Positions 1 through 12,898 of a stretch of 64,000 bases of DNA are shown here, piece after piece (the first letter of the stretch is position 1; each line of letters opens with the position of its first letter). The position numbers and the translations under genes are program-made. This DNA is from Silene latifolia (Eukaryota > Streptophyta > Magnoliopsida > Caryophyllales > Caryophyllaceae). The notes below the pieces were generated by a model, which saw only the letters and a program-made list of their open reading frames with translations, did not search any database and was not told the origin of the DNA. The DNA lies in NCBI RefSeq assembly GCF_048544455.1, contig NC_133532.1, positions 19,346,948 through 19,410,947 on the forward strand, in the 5' to 3' direction.

Positions 1-96
1 CTTCATATTCACATTCTACAACAGTAAGCCAAGAATGAAAATTGAATGCCAAATTATTATTCAAATAGAAGAAAACTCGTCAACCTAATCATGTAC

Positions 97-3000
97 CTGC
101 TGCTGCACTATGGGTTGATGTAACAACTTCCTCTAGAGTACTGTTGCCAATCCTCTGCACAAAGTCCACAAACAAAGCACATGAAAAAGAAAGTAAAAGG
201 TTACAACAGCGAATGGAAACTAAAAGACTCACTGGAAGCTGTATCCATGATACATATCTCAAAGTAGTAAGTGATTTGTCGTCCAAAGCTCAAGGACCCT
301 AAAACTAGTTGGAGCTATCTTGAGATAATAAGCATCTGGGGAAAGTTTCTTTTTTTGTGGGGTTACAGAAGGCAGTGGTAGCACTAGGGTTTGAACAGTT
401 GAACCTATGATCTTAATGAGTCTGCTGTACAGTAGATTATTGCTTGTTTTCATGCAGAGATTGACGTGCAACCAAAATCTCCAGATCCTTGAATTTGGAG
501 TAGCACGATCAAAAAGAAAAAAAAATCCAAAATCAAGAAGAGAAATCTGATGAATATTTCTGGAACAAAACCGAGCATCCGAGCTGATTGCTTTATTTGG
601 ACTAACTTATTTTTTGTGGATCTAGTATGCAAATGGCAAAGATAATGGGTGTATACCTCAAACTCCTCCAAACACGACTCAATTGATTTTCTGTACATTT
701 CCATTGCACCCGGAGGAACCGCATAGAAAAGATTTTCCTGATAATAGTAAATGGGAAATAAGATATAGAAACAATTGCCGTACACAAAGCATGCAATGTT
801 ACGAATGAAAACTATGTCCTGAATATTAAAAAGCATGTCACCTAACATAAAAGGAAAAAGAGCATCTGGTTTGCAAGCATACACCACAGAGTTCCAGGTG
901 TAAATTAATTAATTAACAACTTGAAGATATCTGAGCAGACATATATACTTGATTCAAACATAGATCCCAGTACGGCATAGAGATTAAGAAAAACATCATT
1001 ACAAACTCATTTTGCCACAGAGCTGATTCATATCTGAGCAGACATATACAGTTGACCACAATGGTTTAAGGTAAAAAAAATCCTAACGCCAACCAAGTTG
1101 CTCTGATTTGAACAAGGAATCATAACTGCATAATCTAACAACTGACTTAACAAGCACAAACAAAAGAGTGCCCCACGTCCATAAAAAGGGTTCGCATTTC
1201 ACACTCAACCACACAAGCGTGCCTGGGAAGGAAATGAACTAATGGCTCGGAACATAAACAATGTGCACGGACAACGGAAGTAGCAAATTAGCAATTAATC
1301 ATTCTCAGGAACAGCATGAACAATAAATAAAATGCAAGGCAGGGAACAAATAAAGCATACTTCAGAAAACTGATCCTCCCAAGAAAGTTCAGGTAAGCCA
1401 ATATCGCAAGTAACATTTGTGACCCCGGGAACTTCAATTTCTACAAGAGGTTTCGAAAGGCTATTACACTGTACAAATCTCACAGCATATCCATAAATAG
1501 CATGGTTCAGTTTCCTTTTAGTGGACTTCATCATATCTGAAGACGCCTTATTATCCTGATTGCAACATGCAACAAAAAAAGAGAACATTCTTAAGGCATA
1601 GCTGTCTCTATTATTCAACATTAACAATTAAGATCTTATGCAGCAAAATGATATACACTCCCCAATTTTTAGATATGGGAATGCAGGATATGCTAGAAAA
1701 TTATAAATGAACAATTACACTAGCTTTTCAGAATCAAATTTTGCTTTCATTTTCAAGTTATGTTCTCTGTAGTTTATCACGGTAGTGAGAACTTTCTAAA
1801 ACCCTCACATAATTGCATTTCTATGAGTGATGCTCTGACATAACACAACAATTTTGTCACTTCAGTTAAGCCAAAAACTATTATATCTAATGAGAAAGTT
1901 GTGTCCAAAAGTGAATCATGCACCCGTGTATGACCCTCCAAGCTGACAGATTAAAATAGTTACTATGCATTTAGGATGTCACATACATGCCTAATACTAA
2001 ACACTATAAACAGTTAGTCCAGAGTTGATAAGACATTATAATTTCTGTCACAACAGCAGTAAAGGATTCGTATGATTAAATCTGAGAAATGACCAAATTG
2101 GAAAAAAAAATTGGAGGATAATGAACCCAAGCATTCATGGGTTATGCAACAATAATCAGAACTGTAGTGAAATGTCCACCCTTGCTTTTCGTCTGTACCA
2201 TATCAATAGTCTCCAGTGGAAGTTCATGCTTGCATTTCTCAAGCTGAGAACTATCGGCCTTCTCAACACTGAGCCTAGCTGCATGCCAGAACTCCAACAC
2301 AGCCTTTGCCAAGGTATGGGCTACACTCTTCTGGTTTGAAAATTTATTTCGTTCCTCCAATCTTATTCGAGAAGCAAAAGCTACACGGCGGCAATTTTGA
2401 GCAGCAGCAGTCATCTTCCAGAGACGCTCCTGGAAATTAGCACAGAGACTTTTAAATTGGAAATAGCGACTAATTATCTTGTCGGCTGATTAGCAACACA
2501 ATGTATACAGTACGTCAGTACATATAACGAATAAAGATAAGAACACTGCAAAGACTAAAATGCAGGCGAAAGAAAGAGGGAGGGAGGTCCGTGACAAATT
2601 ACCAACCTGTGCAAAATCATTTGCCAACCAAGACATTTCCTCCAGCACAAGGTCCCAGTGACATTTCTGTCGGTGCTCTCTCGGAAACAAACCAATAGAT
2701 AATGCAGCAATCCTTTTTCGTTTTGCCTATCAAAATAAGCCACTACAATTCGTTAGCACCAGATGAAAACAATATACCGCCATCAAAAAGAAAAGATATC
2801 ATTTAGAAAAAGAGAAGAAACTCAAAATCACCACTATCATTCGTGCTTCTTCCAAGATCCTATCCTCTTGTGCCCTGTCCAGTGGCTTAGACTGGTTTTC
2901 AGTACAAGGTAGAATTTCTAACACAGATGAATCGGAAGCAAGATCCAGAATAGGTCTCACAGGGCAAGAAGTCTCCACCTCGGGACCACAGTTATCAAGC

Positions 3001-4666
3001 TGGCCAAGCTCTTTCTCTGATTTTATTTCAGCACTATCATGTTTTTCTTGTCCTTCAACACACGGGACGCCCTTAGCCTCATCCTGCAGAAAAGATTTGT
3101 CCTTATCAACTTCAGCATGATCTTGTTTGATAGACCCATTTCCTTGGTGGCTAGTAGGACTCTGGCCCTCATTAATAAAAGGAGCAATTTCCATGGCATT
3201 AGTGACATGATCCTCACTTGGCATATCTTTGCTGACTGACTTCTCTCCAACTGATACCATTTGTCCCTTAAGGGCTCCATTACTATCTACATTATCTAAC
3301 TTAGTAAGCAAATCACTATCGATATTCCCATTTCCATTTAAAATGGCAGTGTGGCTGGAAGTGGATTCGGAAAATAAGCCCTCTGTTACGCCAGGCACTT
3401 TGTTATTAAGAGCATCAGTTGTCGTACGCTTGTCATCTCCATCAACTTTACCAGTCTCATTCAGGTGTGAAGCAGCAGCATTATACTCTGTATTTTCTGC
3501 GCCCATGAAGGGAGGACAATCAACATCTAAATTAACTATGCTATCCCTTCCTACATCAATAGAAGGTTCAACATTTGTTACGGTATCAAGAGCCTCATTG
3601 GCTTTTAAACACATATTTCGCACTTCCTCCAGCTTTTCCTTTTGAATTGATGAATTTTTCCCTTCAGCAAACTTAGTGACTCTTGAAGTCATAGGATGCA
3701 TCACATGTGTGCCATCAACCTCCATTTCAATCTGATTCTCAGATGCGACAGGTTTAGAAAGTATCCCATGACGAGCAGGCATAGAAGAGTCATGCCCCTC
3801 ACCAGAAGGCATATCAGCAGAACTAGAACGAAGGTCAACATGATTTGGCCTAGATCGATTCCTTCGTCTATATGCTTGGCAATCTTCTAAATTCTTCACA
3901 GTCTGGCCCCTACCAAGCTGAGAAAAATGCTCTAACAAAGGAATGTTGCTTCTACCAGGACACAGTGGCTTCATATCACTTTGAAGTATCTCATTTTCAC
4001 AATCAAAGTTATCAGCACTATTTGGTTCACATGTAGTAGTTACCCCCAATCGCCCGCTACTTTCGACTGAATCTCCATGAGGCGATGGAGTCAATGCGAA
4101 ACTACCTTTTGCTTCACTGCATCAAGAACACAGTAGCCAGTGATATTGCAGTTCACAATTTGCATACCTGCAGAAACAAATTCAAGCTTGAAAATTACCT
4201 AGTCAAATTTTGATCCAGCTGTTGATCAGTGTGTGATGTAGACTGGACACTGACTGATACTGCATGACCAAATTTGAAATCAAGAGGATCTCCGCCCTGC
4301 ACAAAAAGGAAGTCAACCCTCCAAAAGTTTAGCAAAATATGAATGCACAGCAAAAAAAATGCTGACATACAGAATAAAAAGCAGAGCTAATCTTACTTTC
4401 TCAAGAAACTCGAGCTCTCTTTTCCTTTCCTCTCGAATATCATATTCCAGTCTGAGATGAACACAAAAGTTGTACGTAAAGCAACACGGATATCATGATT
4501 GTCAAGAAAAAAATCCTTGTTACCTTAGCTCAGCTTGTGCCTTCTCTATTGCTGCGCGGCGCGGAGAGGGCTTGGTGCCAATACCAACATCGCCGTCCAG
4601 AACTCCTCCCATGGCATCTGGCTCAGCATTTATGAGGGAAGTAGATCCTGAACTAAATCCATGCAT
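97..4666 (-). CDS. EAF1: EAF1-like NuA4 complex scaffold, 5' part (9 coding exons; gene continues past the left edge)
   Basis: Coding exons, in minus-strand order, are about 4666-4524, 4451-4397, 4296-4199, 4116-2832, 2726-2607, 2429-2199, 1555-1361, 737-657 and 154-97. All introns are GT-AG and the phases join to about 755 codons. The start MHGFSSGS, the segment SPRRAAIEKAQAELR and the phrase SPHGDSVESSGR are recognisable from plant EAF1 proteins. The HSA domain spans the 2726-2607 and 2429-2199 exons (CHWDLVLEEMSWLANDFAQ, then CRRVAFASR). In yeast and plants EAF1 is the NuA4 platform subunit, and its HSA helix binds actin and ARP4. The downstream exons carry YAVRF and FYAVPPGAMEMYRKSIES, also typical of the family. 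The SANT/Myb domain and Gln-rich tail should lie beyond position 1. The 2199 donor is the least certain boundary; 2180 with an acceptor at 1536 also keeps frame. Confidence 0.88.
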
Positions 4667-6814
4667 TCCTCTAAGAAAAGCTATAAGTTCTCCCCTTCCA
4701 TTGCCTATAGAATCTGGACAGGTCTCAGAAAAAAACTGACAGAAAGCAGACATCTCAAAACCAGATAATAAACCTAAAGGGAAAAATCCCAGTACTCAAC
4801 CAGACGCTACACTAATAGATGCTTGCCGCGCCAAACTCGAAAGGAAAGCACATATTCAATGAAAGTTATGATTTAGTGCGATGACAAAGGACAAAGAAGT
4901 ATGCTAATAGAAGACTTACAAGGACCAGGTCAAAGCAAAAATACAGGGCATAAAAGGTGAAAAATTGCATGCACTACTTAAGGGAAAATAACAGTTGTAC
5001 AATGATTTTTTTTTTGACAAGTGAAGTTGTACAGAGAAAATTGCAGTGTTTCAATTAGACATAGACTCTACATTTGTCACCGCCAAAATCAAATTACATA
5101 ATAGTTGCTGAGGTTTCTTGAGTGTTACAAAGCACAATAAAATCAAATGAAATCGAAAAAGAAGCCATTAAACAATATTTTCAGAACTCGAGCTGTTGAT
5201 GGATCAAAAGCTGGTTGTTAATCCCAAGCATTGTCATCATCTTATTCACTACTATAACTTTAAAAGCCTAAGGAGCTATACACACGTGGAAGACTAAGTA
5301 ATCATCAAATATCAACGGTAATAAAGTATAAACGCAACAGAAAAGAATAAAAAAAAGAACTACGTAGTATAGTGTGACCCTTACATTCATTGTTGATTAA
5401 TCTTTTCATGAATTCAACAAAAACCATGCCTATGCTTATAAGGAAAGATAACTCTTTCCACTCCAGTTCCTCACTTGTGCACAGTTAACGGAAAACATTT
5501 TTTGCAATTTATATCCTAGGTCTATTGGACATCCGACTATCGGCATGACAAGCATGATCTACATCAAACACAAAAAAAACTATTGTTTTATGCAAAAAAG
5601 AAAAAAAAAATCAGTATATCCAGTCAACAAATCCAAAACACTCAATTGTTTATGCATCATCAATGGTGTGAGATGAACAGAACCACCCTAAAATCTAGAA
5701 TTGATCCTGCAATAAATGAGTTAGGGGTTTAAAGCTCCTTTGCTAAATCATCTGGATACTCAGTTGAATGGAAATTTGACATATATAATACGACTCAAGC
5801 AAAATACAAAGAATTCTCATCAAGCTCAAGACATATACTCTTGAAAAATACGGTCGGCAGCTATGTTGCTCGGACTCTTGAATATTACCTCACGTACCCG
5901 TGTCGGACACTCAACACTCGGATATGGGTAGGACACTCGAACACTTCATTTAAGACCAAACACCTGAATTTTTTTCCTAAAATAGCCGAATCCGACACTT
6001 GGACACGCACCCATGTCGAATACTTCTAAACGAGTCCGAGCAACATAGGTCGGCGGGCAGCCCAATCAACAAATTACACTAACAGCACTGCCCAACTATG
6101 GTTTAATAACATAGCATGTAGTATATCTGTATATATAAGAGGAAAGAACGTTCAGCAACGGTAAGATTTTGTACTTCTACGACTTATGTGGAAAATAAGA
6201 AGTATGACCGCATCTATCAAATGCCGATTACCAATGCAGCTTTAAATGGCGAGATTGTTAACACGACTGACACAATACTGTAGCCAGAAAGCCCACAGAA
6301 GCTGCAGAAAATGAATACTTATTACCAGCAAAGTACACAATGGAACCTGAAATGCAACTTCAAATACGAAGTAATCATAGGCGCAAATGCACCAATAAAC
6401 CAAACAATGTCACCTAATCCCACACAAATTAAAATCACAGAGATACCAGCTTGATATTAAGTCCACATTTCATACAGTAAGTGATCAAAGTAAAACCTAG
6501 ACATCGAGTACTTCATTTCGGAACACGAACATACTGATGCTAACACTTTGAAACAAATGCCACACATAAACAAGCTCACAGACCACAAATACAAGCAAAA
6601 CTCAAACACTCCATCACAATCTCAGCAACAATTGCGCAACACAATGCATAAATAATCCCATTTCAGCAACATTCAACACGCCAATTGACTTTCCCCCATG
6701 AAATTAAACTAAAATAAACCAATTCCCAATTTCACAACCCTAGTTCTCCACATTCTAGGGTTTCCGACAATCAATTGCGAAAATTAGGTCAAAATTGGAA
6801 GTCGAGAAGATCAC
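4667..6814 (-). other. EAF1-like gene: end of 5' UTR and long first intron
   Basis: The second exon begins at about 4735 (acceptor TTTCTGTCAG on the minus strand), so 4735-4667 is untranslated. The donor CTCAG/GTGA after about 6815 makes the intron about 2.1 kb. A long first intron in the 5' UTR is common in plant chromatin genes and can enhance expression; that role is inference. Apart from one MITE at 5861-6048, I see only AT-rich sequence here. Confidence 0.6.
5861..6048. mobile_element. MITE in the first intron of the EAF1-like gene
   Basis: A 188 bp element bounded by near-perfect terminal inverted repeats: CTATGTTGCTCGGACTC at the left and GAGTCCGAGCAACATAG at the right. Shorter inverted segments (GTGTCGGACACT-like / GACACGCACCC-like) lie inside, so the whole unit folds back. 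The flanks GTCGGCAG and GTCGGCGG look like an imperfect 8 bp target duplication, which would suit a hAT- or Mutator-type origin. It has no coding capacity. Confidence 0.8.
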
Positions 6815-7250
6815 CTGAGCAAAATCAAACCACTCGCAAACGCGAAATCCGAACCCGCGAAAGCTAGGGTTCAAGTTCGATCAATCAAGTGTCGGAAAAT
6901 CCGTGCCCTAATTGATTTCGAAAACTAGGGTTTTTTTTTTAGGGCTTACAAATCGATTCAGAAAATCGACATGATTGAAAGGATGTATAATGTTGGAATC
7001 AATTGAGTGAAAAATCAATTGAGAGGGAAAATTTGGGAAATTAAAATGAGAAAAGAGGGATTTAATTCAATTCAATTTCTAGGGTTAAAAAATGTCGAAG
7101 CATGCAATCACGTTCCCAAATCGAAACAATTGTTTTGCTGCTTTTTTCTTTTTCCTTTTTTTTTGTTGGGTCAAAGAAAAAAATAAAAGGCTATTTTCGG
7201 ACTTTAACGTTGTTTTCTCCTTTGTTTAAGAATATTATATTCTCCCCCTC
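6815..7250 (-). promoter_or_regulatory. EAF1-like gene: non-coding first exon and probable promoter
   Basis: The minus-strand exon upstream of the 6815/6814 donor contains several copies of AGGGTTT / CTAGGGTTT (for example near 6730-6770, 6860-6940 and 7079). This motif is common in 5' leaders of plant housekeeping genes. No clear TATA box is placed and the transcription start is not defined by the sequence; about 7000-7100 is a guess from where leader-like sequence gives way to poly-T/AT DNA. Confidence 0.4.
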
Positions 7251-7321
7251 GTGCGTTTTTTTTTCTTGGCTTCCTAAATGAATAAATGTGGAGGGGTACT
7301 TTAAGAAAATATTAGGAATAG

Positions 7322-8155
7322 CCGGAGTCGTTTGGTTGCACTTAAGGAATTTGCTTTGTCTTAAAATGATAATTTGTCCCCTTAACTTTGTTTACTGGTG
7401 AAATTAGGCTCCAATTGTAGCAATCAAGCCCCTTAATTTTAACAAAAAAAAAAGTGAAATTCAACCCTAATTTTTACATTTCACTTAAATCTCAACAAAA
7501 AATCATTTTATATTTTTCAACTAATAACACATAAAAGTTACTAATTTTAAAATTATATAAATTTAATTATTCATCTAAATAATAATTTTACACTCATCCA
7601 TATTAAACTAAATAAAATATGATAATATTTTATAAACTATTCTTACATATATAACTAATTGTCTAAAAATTGTAAAATTATAAAAACAATACCTAGTATT
7701 ACAATTATATATTATATAAAAGTTATTAGGTTATTAAATTAATTTTTTTATTCGATTAATTGGATTATAAAAATGAATTTTGGTGGAATTTCATAAAAAA
7801 TAAATAATAGGATCTAATTTCATTTTTTTTGTTAAAGTTAAGAGGCTTAATTATTACAAGGAAACTTAAGGGTCCTAATTTCATCATTTAACAAAATTAA
7901 GGGGGTAAATTGTCACTTTCGCAGCCTAGAAAGTGATGGATCACACGATTTTAGAATTCATGTTAAATGCATTTCATATAGGCGTTTCCACTTACCTAGA
8001 GAGACTAGGTAAGCAATTTACTCTATTATAGAAGAATTTGAATTCATGTGAAGTTCCAAGTCATGTGGTTTAGGGTAACCGAACAACTTAAACATTTTTC
8101 AATTTACATGAATTGGAATTCCCGTGTTATTTAGTAGGTAATCAAACGACCCCGA
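7322..8155. mobile_element. Outer PIF/Harbinger-type MITE, interrupted by another MITE
   Basis: The left end GGAGTCGTTTGGTTGC and right end GTAATCAAACGACCCCGAC are inverted copies of the GGGGTCGTTTGGTT terminus typical of PIF/Harbinger-like MITEs. Sequence beyond the inner element (7918-8155, with repeated GAATTCATG-type motifs) belongs to it. The flanking TAG/TAA triplets could be a 3 bp target duplication but are imperfect. Confidence 0.55.
7366..7917. mobile_element. Foldback MITE with about 80 bp inverted termini, nested in the 7322-8155 element
   Basis: The left arm (about 7366-7445, containing AATTTGTCCCCTTAACTTTG) and right arm (about 7835-7917, containing AAAATTAAGGGGGTAAATTG) are imperfect inverted copies. 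The centre is AT-rich and non-coding. The consensus resembles that of the split MITE at 38865-48001 (inverted ends with CCCCTTAA and GCAATTAAG), so they may be related families. Confidence 0.7.
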
Positions 8156-8488
8156 CTAAAAAAATCTACCTCTACCATCTCAATTATTTGTTTACCTTTT
8201 TTTTTTCTTTTTTCTTTTTTCATTTATTCTTCGTGTGTTGCATTTGTTAATTTTAATCAAAGAAAAACAAATGATTTGTCGAAAGACGTATATGAGATGA
8301 TTTAATAGTAAATATTTACCTCATCCATTTTCATTCTTAGAACTTTTTCTATTCTTTGTGATGAGTATTTGAAAATTTTAATCATAGGAAAATAAATTAT
8401 CTGACTAAGAAAATATATGAGATAAATTAAAATTAAAATTATCGAGGTACGGAATATTTTTGATTTAGTACCTTTTCATTGTAACATT

Positions 8489-9614
8489 TAGACTCTGTTT
8501 GGTAAAATTAACTGAAAAGATAAGTGAAAACTAAAAAGGTAACTGAAACCTAAAAAGGTAACTGATAAGATAGTTGAAAATTAGGGTCTGATAAGGTAAC
8601 TGATTATATAAAAATGTGTTTGACAAACTAGCTGAAAAGATAGATGATTTTGGTAAAATGACGTAAAAGGATATAATAATTATTTAATATTATATATTAA
8701 AGGGGTCAAAAATGGAATTTTTTTTTCCAAATTGGGTCTTAACAACAAACAATTTAACGAAATAAGGTGACTTTGAAACTAATTACCCAAAATGGGTTCA
8801 CGTAGGCTCGGTTTTGGCGATGCTAGGTTCAAGATTAAGGTCGCTTTGCCGGAGAGCGACTTGGGACAAAGTCGCTTAGCTGGTCAGCGATTTGGGTCTT
8901 TGCAAAAAATAAAAAAAAATAATAAAAAAAAAAAAACAAGAAAATGTAGCATGAGAGTTTCGAACCCGTGATTTTCATCCCACTTTAGGTACTTGAACCA
9001 ATAACCAACAAACCAAGATAACTTTGATGACTATTGTAGGCGATTAGAATTAATATGTACATCAACGAGTAATAAATGTGTATTGGGACATGGAACAATA
9101 ATTACGAAGTATTAAGTTTAAACACTTTAGTTTAACATAAAAATTTCCTTGTACTAGTGGTTAAGTTCTACAGAGTAAGTGGTAGTTTTGTGGAAGGTCT
9201 TGTGTTCAATTCCGCATAATCACATTCTTTTTTCCCTGCAAAGACCCAAGTCGCTGACACCGACCCTAACCGACTTTGTCCTAAGTCGCTCTCCCGGTGA
9301 GCGACCTTAATCCTGAACCTAGCATCGCAAAAAATCGAGCCTACGTGGACCCATTTAGGGTAATTAGTTTCAAAATCACCCCATTTTGTTAAAATGTTTG
9401 TTATTAAGCCCCATTTTAGAAAAAAAATTCTAAAAAAATGGAAGACAACTTATTTCTCAAGCTACATGAGGTAGCATTTTATTTCAGATAGCTTATTTGG
9501 TCAAATAAGCTACTTACCAAACACTTGCAAAAAAATCCGATACCTAAAATTTTGGCCAATTAAATCACTTTGGTCAAATAAGCTACCTGAAGTGTCTTGC
9601 CAAATAGAGCCCTA
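8489..9614. mobile_element. MITE-like element with TAGACTCTGTTTGG termini, interrupted by a MULE-type foldback
   Basis: The left end TAGACTCTGTTTGGTAAA and right end CTTGCCAAATAGAGCCCTA are imperfect inverted repeats. Inside, 8520-8700 repeats AACTGAAAAGATA-like phrases, and the right flank has GGTCAAATAAGCTACC repeats. No clear target duplication was found, so the superfamily (hAT or Mutator) stays open. Confidence 0.5.
8717..9433. mobile_element. MULE-type foldback element with about 200 bp arms
   Basis: Positions 8717-8906 and 9228-9433 are inverted copies. Both arms carry GGCTCG, GATGCTAGGTTCA, AGAGCGACTT and TTTGGGTCTTTGCA or their complements. The nine bases AAAAATGGA stand directly outside both ends (8708-8716 and 9434-9442), which is the 9 bp target duplication expected for a Mutator-like element. 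The middle (8907-9227) is AT-rich, non-coding and itself weakly inverted. Confidence 0.75.
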
Positions 9615-9660
9615 GATCAACAACAGATTTGTTCATATTAGGAAGTTTTTAAAATTTCAA

Positions 9661-9994
9661 CTAGGTTTGTGACCCGTGAAATTCACGGGTTTATCTGTTT
9701 TAATTTTGTTATTTTTATCGTATTGTTTATATTTGTCCGAGCAATTAGCTGATCCATTTAAAAAATGTAGTCTTGAAATACATAAAATTTAGTTAGTTAA
9801 CGCCTTATTTCTTTGACAATTAAACTATATATTGTACTTTAGTTGTTGTTTTGATTAATATACTAATAACATGTGGTTTAAAAAAAAAAACAAAAAAAAT
9901 ACCTTCAAATCATCAATGAGTTGAGTAATTCATGGCACCCATGTAAAAAAAAAAATTAAATGGTTAATAGTGCCTTTTAATTAGATTGTATAGA
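9661..9994 (-). mobile_element. Short non-autonomous Helitron (334 bp)
   Basis: On the minus strand the element starts TCTATACAATC and ends with the hairpin CCCGTGAATTTCACGGG, nine to ten bases, then CTAG. It lies between host A (9660) and host T (9995), the A/T target of Helitrons, and makes no target duplication. No ORF is present. The same 5' start (TCTATA...TTAAAAGGC) recurs at 25793, 26689, 30409 and 30542. Confidence 0.75.
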
Positions 9995-10591
9995 TTTTGT
10001 ACTAAAATTTCTAAGTGAAAGTTTGAAGGTCTCTCTGTCATTTAGGATAAATAAAGTTAATAAGTGAAGATGAAAGTGCAAATTAATGCATAGTGTTGAA
10101 TTATTTTCTCTTTTTTTTTCTTTCTTTTTTTGTGAATGATAAATCTCACAATGTAAGAAGCTTAAAACATATATGATTATATGGTTTTTTATCTTCTCAA
10201 TATTTTAATCCTCATATTTTTTTTTTTATAGTAACATAGTTATGAAGTTTAATAAATGATAGTCTTAGTATATCATTTATATCAATTAGTCAAAAATCCT
10301 AAATTTTAATTTTTTACATAAACGATAAAATGAGTTGAATATATAGTAGCCTATTACAAATTTCATTGCAATCTTATTATATTTTTTGTATATATACATT
10401 AGATAGATGATATGACATGTACGCATAAATATTAGATAATAATTTACATTTAGCCATTATCCATGTCAATAGGATTTTTTTATCTAACTTGTTAATAAGA
10501 TTGAGATCCTCGCAACTCCAATTTCATTCTATGAGAGCTATTATTCAAAGGAAAAATGATGAATAAAAAAGCAACACATATTCAGTTAATG

Positions 10592-10843
10592 TATTATACA
10601 ACTGGTTGTACATACAAGTGATACAACTTATTCAATGTAATTGAGCTTTTTTATAAACTTATCGAGCTCTAATAACAAAATTATCGAGCTATGAAACAAA
10701 GTTATTGAGCTTCACAGAATAATTATTAAACTCAATAACTTCGTAAAATAGCTCAATAACTTGTAAAATAGCTCAACAACTTTGTGTAAGAGCTCAACAA
10801 CTTTGAGGCGGATGTACAATGATATTATACAACTGGTTGTAGG
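10592..10843. mobile_element. MITE-like element with ATTATACAACTGGTTGTA ends
   Basis: Both ends carry TATACAACTGGTTGTA, itself almost palindromic, followed inward by GTACAT on the left and preceded by ATGTACA on the right. The interior is made of about 20 base repeats of AGCTCAATAACTTTGTAAAAT on both strands, so the element is a mosaic of inverted short repeats. No coding sequence is present. Confidence 0.55.
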
Positions 10844-12297
10844 ATAGTATTTGTGAAATAAATACCTTTGCAAGTTTTCTAAAATCCTAAAAAAAATTTA
10901 TAAACCTAAAAATAATTAGTCATTCATATTCAATTTGTGTTGTCAATCTTGTAGTTAGTTTGTAATATAGTATTGAGTGAAATGAAGGGAGTATTTATTT
11001 ATACAATTCTAGTATTTTCTTCTTCATATAGTCTTCTTTCTCCAATGAAATATTCCTACAAAAACAAAAAGAAAAACTACTGAGTGATTAATAACAAACA
11101 AAATGAGGGAATTTGATTTATGTAATATTAACCTTAATGTTATTAATTTAAGTTTTCCCGTAAATAATTAAAAAAAGGGCATTGAATCATAAAGATGTAA
11201 GTGTATTTACCTTTGAATAGCACAATTCCACAAATCTTGATAGTCCCTAAATGAAACAAAGCAACATATATGAGAAGGTTAAAAATGTGAAGAATGCTTC
11301 ATAACCAATGAAACTTTAAAATAAATAAATAAATTATTAATTTAAAAGTTTAATAGACTTACCTTGATGCTGATAAAATGATAAGAAAGATTATTAACAC
11401 ATATTTACAATTCTTCTGACGATGGGGGCAAAAAGATATTGGCTTATTTTGGCTCACAAATGTTGTCTTCCATCAAACATTTACAGCCAAATGACGATGC
11501 ATTTTATGACTTTTGGCATCTTTTTATTATTATTGTCAAATTTAATATATACATAAATATGTAGCAAAGTTTTATGACTTTTGAGCATTCTTTTTCATTA
11601 TTATAAAAATTTATTATAGACATAAATATAGAGTAAGGAGAAATGAAATGTAAAAGGTTTATTTTTTTTATTTTTTTTTTACAAAATCCACATTGCATGA
11701 GAATTGTTTAGGGAGTTATTTTATGAAAGTAAAAGATGGTATATATTTGGCCTTGTTTTTTATTTATAAATTACATTTATAGATTTATATATGTATCCAA
11801 TTAATGAAATTGAGCAAGTTTATTGCAATAAGATTTAAGAGGGAATTGCATATATAAACAGTCTAAAATTAGAGTGATGTAAATTTTTATTTGTCGTTAA
11901 ACCTATTCTAGTTTGAAAAATTTAAAGGTCAATGTTTAATGTTAAATATTTTATTATTTGTCCTTAATCTTTACAAATTCTTCATTATTTTATAAACGAC
12001 GTAAAATTAGAATTATGTGTTATTTATCCGTTTATTAGAATATTCTAATAATAAAGTAGAAATTTTAAATTTAGTATGAATTTTATTTGATTTTTAATTG
12101 TTGTTTAATTTATCTTGAAATTAAAAAGGCCAAATTTTAATGTTTGTTATGCTATTTGCATTTAAAATTTTAGATTTTTTTTTGTCTCACAAATTTTGTT
12201 ATCCATCAAAAATTTATAAAAAATTGAGGATATTTTTTATGACTTTTGAACATCTTTTTTCATTATTATCAAATTTAATATACGCATAAATATGAAG
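10844..12297. other. AT-rich intergenic stretch with a local duplication
   Basis: No gene is seen. About 11450-11640 and 12180-12330 are diverged copies of one another; both contain CTCACAAAT, CCATCAAA, TTTATGACTTTTG and AAATTTAATATA in the same order. The second copy leads directly into the site of the gypsy insertion at 12331. Confidence 0.5.
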
Positions 12298-12330
12298 CAA
12301 AGTTCATGACTTTTGAGTATCATTTCCTTT
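12298..12330. repeat. Left part of copy A of a 217 bp host duplication
   Basis: This piece plus 22992-23175 matches 26827-26991 plus 29967-30018 almost base for base (one T-run indel noticed). Copy A is interrupted by the gypsy element, copy B by a Helitron. Confidence 0.8.
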
Positions 12331-12896
12331 TGATGGGGCATATTCTGCACCCGCTGACCGAGTCAACATATTGACCAAGGTCAAAGCCAAAAGACAACAA
12401 GTCAAAGGAAAAGCGACCTAACCGACGAAGCACGTCGACTGTCACTGGGTCTCGGCTAGGCAACTAGCCGGCCGAGAAGCATATCCGCGTACTCACATCC
12501 AGTCCCCTCGGCATGGAGTCAACCAGGCCTGCCGGACTGTCATGGGTCCCTCGGCCGAGGGTAAGACAGTCTTTCCACCTGCTATGCCACTTGGCCACTT
12601 GGCCACTACGTGACAAAAGGTGAAAGTCTATAAATACTCCACATCTCTCATTGAGAAACTAACGGAATAATCTGGTATAAACTCCCTTATCTCTCTACAA
12701 TATACTTTGCCAAGTTAACATACAACTTATCTCTCTAAGTTTACTGACTTGAGTGTCAGAGTGAGTACGTTCGGCCCCAAGCCGAGCCCTCAGTTTGTTC
12801 ATCTTGACAGGAAAGAGTGAAAGGAAGAGACGAGCAACGACATCATTCTACAAGCTTAAGTGGTCACAATCCTGCTCCGGAATTACACCCGGAACA
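12331..12896 (+). repeat. 5' LTR of the Retand-like element
   Basis: Starts TGATGGGGCAT and ends CCCGGAACA. A TATA box (TATAAATA, 12629-12636) sets the U3/R border. Several copies of CTCGGC/GGCCGAG occur upstream of it. Confidence 0.92.
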
Positions 12897-12898
12897 AT

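Noticed and set aside
2121..3890. Plus-strand frames such as 3229-3645 and 3696-3890
   Set aside because: They are shadows of the EAF1-like exons on the minus strand.
8950..9220. tRNA or tRNA-derived SINE in the centre of the MULE-type element (GTTTCGAACCC, GTGTTCAATTCC)
   Set aside because: No cloverleaf can be formed with both A and B boxes at proper spacing; the two phrases are inverted relatives belonging to the foldback arms.
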